The notes under the pieces: generated by a model
The model's database searches: none
What the model saw: only the letters and a program-made list of their open reading frames with translations
Told to the model about the DNA's origin: nothing
Position numbers and translations under genes: made by a program
DNA from: UBA7396 sp964404065
GTDB lineage: Bacteria; Patescibacteriota; Gracilibacteria; BD1-5; UBA6164
Reading direction: 5' to 3'
NCBI GenBank assembly: GCA_964404065.1
Contig: CAYOIP010000029.1
Coordinates: 1-14,053 of the forward strand
DNA length: 14,053 bases
In this document: positions 7,924-14,053 of the stretch, one piece after another
Layout of the letters: each line of letters begins with the position of its first letter
Position numbering within the stretch: the stretch's first letter is position 1

Positions 7924-8018
7924 TTTAATAGAATTTTTTATCAAAAAACTCGCAAAAATTTTAAATTTTAAAAATTCCTTTAAATAAAGTAACAAGAAAA
8001 AATTTAATTAAATTAAGA

Positions 8019-8048
8019 AAGTCTAGATAAAAAAGTCTAGGCTTTTTT
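8019..8048 (+). terminator. Terminator downstream of the peroxiredoxin gene
   Basis: AAGTCTAGA (8019-8027) pairs with TCTAGGCTT (8036-8044) with one T-G wobble, followed by a T-run to 8048. The rest of the 7924-8121 intergenic region is AT-rich and shows no gene. Confidence 0.7.
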
Positions 8049-8052
8049 AGTG

Positions 8053-8081
8053 TTGAAAGTATTGAAATATATTTTTAAATA
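8053..8081 (+). promoter_or_regulatory. Weak candidate promoter for the glucosaminidase gene
   Basis: TTGAAA (8053-8058), 17 bases, TAAATA (8076-8081), about 40 bases before the ATG. It is AT-rich like the surrounding genome; whether it belongs to the imported segment cannot be told. Confidence 0.3.
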
Positions 8082-8107
8082 GTTAAAATATCAGTCCCTA
8101 AACATAT

Positions 8108-8112
8108 GGAGA
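8108..8112 (+). promoter_or_regulatory. Shine-Dalgarno sequence of the glucosaminidase gene
   Basis: GGAGA, nine bases before the ATG at 8122, is the only clear Shine-Dalgarno sequence I saw; other genes here start after plain AT-rich leaders. GGAG (8108-8111) can pair with CTCC (8117-8120), so the site may be partly hidden in a small hairpin. It supports the start at 8122. Confidence 0.6.
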
Positions 8113-8121
8113 TATACTCCT

Positions 8122-8616
8122 ATGGAGAGTCGAATATTACAACATCTAATCTTTGTCTTCCTCATCACTTTCAGCAGTATTTCATATGCTGGTAGATGTG
8201 GTGATCGTGATTACATAGACTGGATGAGTAATCTGGTGGAAATGGTAAAAGCTGAGCTAGGAGGACTTGCTGAGCTTATACCTACATCACTTGCAGTTGC
8301 TCAAGCTGCACACGAAAGTGATTATGGGAAAAGTCATTCTGCAAGAAAGAGGAATAACCATTTTGGACTAAGTCCAAATGGAGAAATAAAAGAATTTTCT
8401 TCCCCACTAGAAAGTACTTACTACTATGTTGAAACACTTATAACAAAAAGGTTTTATAAAAAGTTTCAACGATACCTTGAAAAAGGTGAAAACGACCCAA
8501 TAAAACTACTTAGGATTATCGCTCCTATTTATGCAGATGATCCAAAGTATGTCAAAAAGGTCAGTAACTTGATTAAGTCTTGTGGGCTCGAAGAGCTTGA
8601 TGAAGACAAAAATTGA
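8122..8616 (+). CDS. Secreted glucosaminidase (GH73, Bax/FlgJ-like), probable foreign gene with a TGA stop
   Basis: A peptidoglycan hydrolase of the N-acetylglucosaminidase family. Residues 1-23 form a signal peptide ending ISYA, followed by mature GRCGDRDY. The domain shows IPTSLAVAQAAHESDYG (53-69, catalytic candidate E65) and NNHFGL (78-83), and ends in the YVKKVSNLIKSCGL helix. C26 and C154 could form a disulphide. It differs from its neighbours: all nine glycines are GGN with no internal TGA, GC is higher (26 of 60 bases in 8221-8280 against 13 of 60 in 9241-9300), it has a Shine-Dalgarno, and it stops at TGA 8 bases before a GC-rich terminator. Under code 25 it would read on to TAA at 8689-8691, past the terminator. 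Recent transfer or a chimeric contig are the two explanations. Confidence 0.85.
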   Translation: MESRILQHLIFVFLITFSSISYAGRCGDRDYIDWMSNLVEMVKAELGGLAELIPTSLAVAQAAHESDYGKSHSARKRNNHFGLSPNGEIKEFSSPLESTYYYVETLITKRFYKKFQRYLEKGENDPIKLLRIIAPIYADDPKYVKKVSNLIKSCGLEELDEDKN

Positions 8617-8621
8617 GTTAC

Positions 8622-8651
8622 AAAAAGCCCCGCAAAATGCGGGGCTTTTTT
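8622..8651. terminator. GC-rich bidirectional terminator between convergent genes
   Basis: GCCCCGC (8627-8633) pairs with GCGGGGC (8639-8645) around AAAAT, with A-tract before and T-tract after, so it works on both strands. It begins five bases after the TGA at 8614-8616 and ends just before the stop of the minus-strand gene. Its GC-rich stem is unlike the AT-rich terminators elsewhere here. Confidence 0.85.
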
Positions 8652-8657
8652 AAAAAA

Positions 8658-9134
8658 TTATTTTCTTAATTTTGCCCTAAATTCATTGTAATAAGTAAGT
8701 AATTTTTTCTTTGCATCTTCTATCTTTTCAGGTGCTTCGTCTTTTAAATCATCTAATTCATCAAGTTTCTCTTTATAAAATTTGTCTAATTTTTTCAATC
8801 ATTCTTCTGCGTATTCATATCATTTTTCTTTATATTCTTTTGCTATTTCCGAAGCTTTTATTTTATAATCATCAACCAAAGCTAGAAATTCACCTCTTTT
8901 TTTATGAAATAATTCTTTATTTTCTTCAGTTAATAATCTAACTTTTAAATCTTCTAGTAAATTTTTATGAATTTCCAGAAAATTATTAAACAAAACTTTT
9001 ATATCTTTTTCACCAGATTTTTTAGCAGTTTCTAACTCTGCTTCAATATCTTTTGGAGTTTTTCTATTGTAATAAAGTGCTGTAGCAACTCATGAAGCAT
9101 AAGCTCCAAGTAATAGTAAAAATTTTTTATTCAT
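8658..9134 (-). CDS. YtxH-like membrane-anchored coiled-coil protein, 158 aa
   Basis: It begins MNKKFLLLLGAYASGVATAL, a single hydrophobic helix (about residues 5-21), followed by YYNRKTPKDIE and a long highly charged helical region rich in Lys and Glu (residues 30-158), probably coiled coil. The build of a short N-terminal membrane helix, a small basic linker and a coiled coil resembles YtxH-type proteins, but there is no catalytic motif and the match is architectural only. Three TGA codons are read as Gly. It lies downstream of the Fic gene on the same strand and converges on the glucosaminidase. Role unknown; envelope or cytoskeletal scaffolding is conceivable. Confidence 0.7.
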
Positions 9135-9164
9135 ATGAAATTTATTAAAAGATAAACTGCAAAT

Positions 9165-9192
9165 AGTATAATATTTTTTTAAAATTTATCAA
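9165..9192 (-). promoter_or_regulatory. Predicted promoter of the coiled-coil protein gene
   Basis: On the minus strand, TTGATA (9192-9187), 16 bases, TATACT (9170-9165), about 30 bases before the ATG at 9134. It lies between the Fic stop and this gene, so the two need not be co-transcribed. Confidence 0.4.
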
Positions 9193-9195
9193 AGT

Positions 9196-10644
9196 TTATT
9201 TTTTTATACTTTCTATAAACTCATAAAGATATTTTACATCTCTAGTTTCATAAACTTTATCTAAGGCTTTATAAAACAAAATCTCACTTTTTTGTTTTAA
9301 TTCTCAAAAATAAAATGGTTCAAATCAGTTTTTTAAAAGTAATACATCAACTAAGATATCTATAGTTCTTCAATTCCCATCTCAAAATGGATGAACTCTT
9401 GAAAAATCAGCCATAAATAATAATATATCTTTTATTTTAAATTTTGAATTATTTAAATTAGTTACTATTTTTATCATTCATTCTTCTACTTCAAACGGTT
9501 TTAAATAAAGATTTTTATTTTGATTTGTTTTTGAATGTAGTTCTATACTTCTATATTCACCAGGTATCATTTGAATAATTTCTCTTCAATTTGTATCTCT
9601 AAATTTCTGAATAAATCAATTAGGGTAAAGATTCTTATGAAATCATTTTATATCTTCAATAGAAAGTTTATCCTGATTTAAAATATTGTTTTTTAAAAAA
9701 TATATTATTCTTTCCGTATCAGAACAATATCAATTTATAATTGTCTGATAAACATTCACATTGTTTCTAAAAAAAGCATTTTCTAAATAATGAATAGTAT
9801 TATTATAAACTATTTTTCTTAATTTATAATCAGGTAAATCTGTTGAAATATTTATAAAATTATCATCAATTAATTTTTTTAATCATACATAATGAGGAGA
9901 TGAACTAAAATTATTTTTTTTATTTCATCAAAAAAGTTCTTGAGTAGTTTTTATATTTACTTTTTCTTTTTTCTCTATTATTTCTTTTGATAATTTTCAA
10001 TTAAAAAAGTCATCAATCATCTTTTCTATTTCTTCTAAAATTCAGAATTTATATTTATTTTCTTCATAATAAAAAATACAAAAATTAAGAAACTTTCCAT
10101 CTTTAAATCTAGTTTGTAAAAAATTTAATGATTTTAATCAATATTTAAAAAATTCTAATTCACAAATAATAGAAATAATAGTTAAATTACTATCTGCAAA
10201 TGGATGAACTCTTAAAAAATCAAAATAATACTTCAATATATCAATTCTTTTTTTATATTTTATAGAATTAAAATAATTTGTATATTCTATTAAATCTTTT
10301 TCTATGTCTTTTTGCAATCAATGTAGGTGATGATCTTCTTTATGTCTTGCTTCATTTAACCTCCATTCTCAAACTAAATTGTTATAAATTTTTCCATCTC
10401 TTATAGTTTTTATAATAGTTCATTCTGGATAAAAAGACTTATGGAGTCATTTTATAAAATCTATGGTCAATTCATCAGTTTTTAAATAATTTTCAAAAAT
10501 ATAATTTGTTAAATTATCAACTTGAATTTCAAAACTTTTTTTTGCTTTTCTTAATTCAGGTAATGTATTATATATTTTTGAATCAAATTTTATTTTTAAT
10601 AAATCAGATATTATTTTTTTTATAATTTCTTTTGAAAAAAACAT
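9196..10644 (-). CDS. Tandem Fic-domain protein: degenerate N-terminal and intact C-terminal Fic domain, 482 aa
   Basis: Fic enzymes transfer AMP or related groups to protein Ser, Thr or Tyr. The C-terminal half has IEDIKGFHKNLYPNG (329 onward), a PGEYR motif and FSRVHPFGDGNGRT with catalytic H418 and anion-site residues to R426, so it looks active; G421 and G425 are TGA. The N-terminal half repeats the layout: DFIKGLHKSFYPEG, VGEWR and FLRVHPFADSNLTI (H147 on). It keeps His-Pro-Phe but lacks the GNGR residues needed to bind ATP phosphates. Spacing from GxHK to HPF is alike in both halves (about 79 and 82 residues), pointing to internal duplication. A YLEN stretch (286-289) before the second domain loosely recalls the inhibitory helix. 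No separate antitoxin is adjacent. Confidence 0.9.
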
Positions 10645-10691
10645 AAAGCGAAAGTAATAAAATAATCTTTACAAAATCATATTTGAATTTT

Positions 10692-10720
10692 TTGCAAAGT
10701 CAAAATAGATATGCTAAAAT
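10692..10720 (+). promoter_or_regulatory. Predicted promoter of the 631-aa protein gene
   Basis: TTGCAA (10692-10697), 17 bases, TAAAAT (10715-10720), with the extended -10 TATGCTAAAAT. It lies in the 104-base divergent region shared with the Fic gene, whose own promoter is not clear. Confidence 0.55.
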
Positions 10721-10748
10721 AATACAAATAAAAATAAAATCAAAAATC

Positions 10749-12644
10749 ATGTCAGAAAAATTGCAAACATTATCTGAAAATAACAATACTAAAAAAGAAG
10801 TTTCATCTCAAGAAGTTGAAAGTTTATGATTTGCAAGAGAAACAGCATTAACAAGATTAAAGTTTATAGAGAAAAGAAACTCTACAAGAGAGTATCAAAT
10901 GTGAAATATAAAAGATTTACTTTCTTTAAATCCAAACCAAAAAGAATTTTTCAAACTAAAATGAGATTATTATGCCTCAAACCCAACAAGAGTATTAAGA
11001 GATGTTTCTGATGTTATTTTACTTGAAATAGTTCCAAGAAGTGAACTAGAAAATACACTTAAATCTTTTGAAAAAGAAGAATCAAAAGCAAAATCTGCTG
11101 AAAGCTTACTAAAACAATATCCAAATCAAAATGTATTTTATGAATTAGATTGAAACTATTATTCTTCAACCCCCGCAAGAGTTCCTGGAGAAGATGTTTG
11201 AAAAATACTTAGAGTAAAAGAACTTTCAAGAATTGACTTAGAATCTTGAATTGAAAGTTTTGAAAAATGAAGTATTGAAGCAATTAGTAAAAGAATTGAT
11301 TATTTAATAGACCATAAAACCCTAAAAAATGATAATGTAAGAAAATTACTTATTGAACTAAGAATATGACTTTCATTAAATGATAATAATAGTGATATTT
11401 CACTTTTACTTTGAGAAAGTTTATGAAATTTTCTTCATTTAATTGAAAAATCAGATAAACAAGCTCTAACTATGTGAGAAATAGTATCTCTTGTTTCTTG
11501 TGGAGCTAATATTTTTAGAAGTGGAATAAGTGATTTAGTTTGAGTTACAGTTTCATATTTAAAAGATATTACTTCAAATCATATTTATAAATTTTGAAAA
11601 GATGAATCTTTTTTAGAAACAAAAATCAGAGAATCAGTTGAAACTTCTTCTTTATGATGATTAGAAAAATATTTGTTTACTGATAATACGATAAAGTGAT
11701 TTAAACAGTCTAGTATTGAATGATTAAAATGACCTCTAGCCTTAACTGCTTGATGACTAGATTGAACACTTGATTATATACAATCCAGTGTTGATTTAGT
11801 AGTTGTGCCTGATAAGGTATTACAAAATATTAAAGATTTTATACTTATCTTTTGAAATAATTTTTGAGAAACTATTGATGAATTGGCAAAGTCTTTTGAA
11901 AGTGAAAGTGATTATAAATATGTTTTATGATACGTTATTTGAATAATTATATCTTTTATAACTTTGCCTTCAAAGTATTGAATGCTTGATTTACCAAAAT
12001 TTATTTTAAATGGTTTAAAATTATCATGAAACTTTTCATCAAAAGCTTTAAATAAAGTTGAAGGATTTTTAAGTGGAAATATTGGTAAGCTTGTTGATTT
12101 TGTATCAAAAAAGTTTCCTCAATTTGAAGAAACTTTAAATGCCGGATGAGAAAGAGTAAAACAAGCAAGAGATCTAAGTGATAATACAAATACTTTAAGA
12201 AAATGAATTCAAAGACAAGCAGAAGAATTAGCGAAATCTCGTCAAGCACTCCAAATAGTAAATAATTCAGTTAAATTAGCTAATATTTTTTGAGATAAAG
12301 TTACTGGAGTAATGAGTCAAAAGCTATCAACTGATATTGCAATGACAGCTTACAAAGAAACTGTTTTAAAATGAAATTGATTTAAAAGTAGCGAAATAGA
12401 TGTTTTAATAAGAGATACTGAATGAGAAGTAAAATATAATCTTATCAGAGTTAAAGAAAGGCTTCTTGAGGTTGAGAGGATTATGAAAGACGAGGTTTTG
12501 CCTGTTATTAATTTCTATAATAGTGATAAAAACAGTTTTGAGAAAAATAAGTTATTATTTGAGATAAAAGCAAATTCCAACAAATATAATGATTTATCAT
12601 TAAAAATATTTGAGAAAACTTTTTGAATATCATTAAAAAAATAA
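10749..12644 (+). CDS. Unrecognised 631-aa protein with an internal repeat and a C-terminal helical region
   Basis: I do not recognise a family. About 40 TGA codons read as Gly give one intact frame ending in TAA. The N-terminus is polar with no signal peptide. Two copies of a roughly 55-residue unit follow: NPNQKEFFKLKGDYYASNPT (61-80) and YPNQNVFYELDGNYYSSTPA (124-143), each followed by a stretch ending in SFEK (residues 106-109 and 170-173). The middle is helical with hydrophobic parts. One likely membrane or buried helix is at 392-406 (VLGYVIGIIISFITL). The last 150 residues are charged and probably coiled coil (RQAEELAKSRQALQIVNNSV). No catalytic motif is visible. It is transcribed divergently from the Fic gene and converges on the 173-aa gene nine bases away. 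Confidence 0.75.
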
Positions 12645-12653
12645 AAAATTTAT

Positions 12654-13175
12654 TTACTTTAAATATTTACCAACTCATAAAAAAAGATATATTGCATTAT
12701 TAAATCTTCTACTTCCTTCTTCATATATTTTTCATGAATTTTCAATAAACTCTAATTTTCAAGATTTTACATTTTTTCTGAAAAAATTACCTGAATATTT
12801 TTTAGTTAATAAATTATTAGAATCCTCATCAAAATTATAATTTATAACATCAAGCATAGTAATTCAATCTTTATCTAAATATGATAGTAATTTTCATTCT
12901 GGAGAAAATAATAAAAATATATTTGTTCCTAATTGTTTTACTGCCTCTTCATGTTCTTTGTTATCTTTTCCAAGCTCCATAACTTTTATTTGTGCCGTTT
13001 CAAAAAAACATCTTTGTTCAGGATATTTTGCAATGAGTTTTTTTCTTAATTCTCAAACTAAAAAATCTTCTCTTAATTTTTGTCTTTCCTCTTTACTCCA
13101 ATTAAAAGTATCAGCAATTTCAGGCTTTGCTTTTGGTTTTTCACAAAATGTTTTTACTTCAACTTTATTTCACAT
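12654..13175 (-). CDS. Unrecognised 173-aa protein
   Basis: It starts ATG TGA (MGNKVEVKTFCEKPKAKPE), continues with a basic helical part (NWSKEERQKLREDFLVGELR), and has a mixed centre with GTNIFLLFSPEGKLLSYL. It ends FNNAIYLFLGVGKYLK. Two cysteines (residues 11 and 56) do not form a recognisable metal site. No signal peptide or clear membrane helix. Seven TGA codons are read as Gly. It converges on the 631-aa gene with only nine bases between the two TAA stops and no terminator there. Probably a cytoplasmic lineage-specific protein; no function can be given. Confidence 0.7.
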
Positions 13176-13202
13176 AAATTATTTTTATTTAATATTTTTA
13201 GT

Positions 13203-13231
13203 ATTTTATCATACTTTTTCTTAAAACACAA
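13203..13231 (-). promoter_or_regulatory. Predicted promoter of the 173-aa protein gene
   Basis: On the minus strand, TTGTGT (13231-13226), 17 bases, TAAAAT (13208-13203), with extended -10 TATGATAAAAT, close to the TATGCTAAAAT at 10710-10720. The -35 abuts the preceding terminator hairpin. Confidence 0.5.
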
Positions 13232-13256
13232 AAAAACTAGCAAAAGCTAGTTTTTT
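13231..13256. terminator. Terminator of the right-hand LamG-like gene
   Basis: AAAAAACTAGC (13231-13241) pairs perfectly with GCTAGTTTTTT (13246-13256) around an AAAA loop. The runs on both sides allow either direction; by position it ends the minus-strand gene whose stop is at 13266. Confidence 0.8.
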
Positions 13257-13265
13257 AAAATATAA

Positions 13266-14053
13266 TTATTTTTTATAAATCTTCACATAATCAACTATAT
13301 CATTCCATTGGTATTTATAACTTAATTTAGAACTTCAAATAAAATATCAGTTTCATGTATTTATTTTTCAAACTCAGCTTGCTTCCAAATTTGTTCAAAG
13401 TATTTTTAATCACCAGTTTATTCAATTAAAATAAGCTATAACTTTATAAAAAGTATTATCATCTAAATGTGTATTAGCAATAATATATTTATCAATAATA
13501 ATACTATTATTACCTCAATAATATCATAAAGTTAAATCTCAGTAATAATTACTTAAGTAAGTATCATAACTTTCATCAGTATCAAAAAATATATAAGTTC
13601 CACTATTCCTCTTCAGCGCCTCCCCCCTTACACTCATCTCAATAGCAAATCAACTTCCAGAATTTAAATCTAAAGAAGAAACATCATATTTTAGAAAATC
13701 ATTTCAAGTATCCTTTTTTGTTCAAGCAGAATTATCTATAATAATTCATCATCAATTATCTCAAAAAAAATCAAAATAAGAATAATCAGGATAATATTCA
13801 TCTATATTTAGTATATTTTTTTTATCATCATCATAACTTCATTCAAATTCAGTATTACTTCAAAAGTTATTACTAATTTTATCAAAATATGGAAATTTAA
13901 AATTTGAATCCTGCCAAACTCAAAATCAATTAATATATTCAGTAAATTTAGTTAATATATTATTTTTACTATCAAGCATATCTAAATTTCAAATAGCATT
14001 ATACCCAGCATAAGCAACTAAGTTATATCAACTAGCATAAAGAGTATTTTCTA
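13266..14053 (-). CDS. LamG/concanavalin A-like surface protein, C-terminal 262 residues (partial)
   Basis: The reading frame enters from the right edge and ends in TAA at 13266. Visible sequence starts ENTLYASGYNLVAYAGYNAIG. The last 140 residues have jelly-roll features: NSGSGFAIEMSVRG, a THLDDNTFYKVIAYFNGINW strand pair and a closing GNGYFIGSSKLSY with WNDIVDYVKIYKK, matching the LamG pattern of GxIGSS then D.V.IY. Many Gly are TGA, including three in a row in DNGGGIIID. The part before it is aspartate- and asparagine-rich and unassigned. Such proteins are normally exported and bind carbohydrate or partner surfaces. The start and signal peptide are outside the window. The LamG call is by pattern and moderately sure. 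Confidence 0.7.

Noticed and set aside
8614..8691. Glucosaminidase extended through TGA to the TAA at 8689.
   Set aside because: The extra 25 residues are translated terminator and antisense sequence, and the family domain already ends near residue 155.
8711..8941. 76-aa plus-strand open frame, Leu/Ile-rich.
   Set aside because: Antisense shadow of the minus-strand coiled-coil gene 8658-9134, with no start signal or family resemblance.
10826..11011. 61-aa plus-strand open frame rich in Lys and Arg.
   Set aside because: Out-of-frame shadow inside the 631-aa gene.
12001..12249. 82-aa minus-strand open frame.
   Set aside because: Antisense shadow of the 631-aa gene; low-complexity Leu-rich product.
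12958..13224. 88-aa plus-strand open frame.
   Set aside because: Antisense to the 173-aa gene and running through its predicted promoter; low-complexity product.
1..14053. tRNA, rRNA, CRISPR array, insertion sequence or riboswitch.
   Set aside because: No cloverleaf with CCA-side pairing, spaced repeats, transposase or conserved aptamer core was seen on reading either strand; gaps between genes are short.

Overview
The window reads as a metagenome-type scaffold from a very AT-rich Candidate Phyla Radiation bacterium that translates UGA as glycine (genetic code 25), i.e. Absconditabacteria (SR1) or Gracilibacteria (BD1-5). In-frame TGA codons sit exactly where conserved families need Gly: the KTG box and the G before SSFK of the penicillin-binding protein, the GGGTA loop of an AbiEii-type nucleotidyltransferase, and HPFGDGNGR of a Fic protein. 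TGG still encodes Trp, and 15 of the 16 genes end in TAA. Read with the standard code, almost every gene here falls apart.

Layout. 1-86 is the C-terminal end of a LamG-type surface protein. 161-2236 is a tight plus-strand cluster of three two-gene modules, each a small protein followed by a larger one: an unrecognised 49/109-aa pair with a faint RelE/ParE look, a 63-aa antitoxin plus YafQ/RelE-type toxin, and an 88-aa protein plus an AbiEii-type nucleotidyltransferase. 2311-7225 is a cell-wall operon: a LytR-CpsA-Psr (LCP) ligase and a bifunctional class A penicillin-binding protein with C-terminal Ig-like domains. A 100-N scaffold gap flanked by copies of one 77-bp sequence interrupts the latter. 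A typical 2-Cys peroxiredoxin follows (7312-7923), behind a Fur/PerR-like 7-1-7 inverted repeat placed just after its predicted -10 box.

8122-8616 is the outlier: a secreted glucosaminidase with higher GC, a Shine-Dalgarno sequence, only GGN glycine codons and a TGA stop directly before a GC-rich terminator. It looks like a recent import from a standard-code organism, or a chimeric insertion. On the minus strand follow a membrane-anchored coiled-coil protein (8658-9134) and a 482-aa protein with two Fic domains, the first lacking the catalytic residues and the second intact (9196-10644). Divergent from it is a 631-aa protein I do not recognise, with an internal repeat (10749-12644). Then come a 173-aa hypothetical (12654-13175) and the C-terminal part of a second LamG-like protein running off the right edge, both on the minus strand.

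How it fits together. Surface LamG proteins, its own peptidoglycan synthesis, a secreted wall hydrolase, a peroxiredoxin and a dense set of toxin-antitoxin-like genes suit a small host-attached or predatory cell; that lifestyle is inference. Regulation is compact: several terminator hairpins contain or abut the -35 element of the next promoter. I saw no tRNA, rRNA, CRISPR array or insertion sequence, and no gene-free stretch exceeds 300 bases (the longest is about 200).
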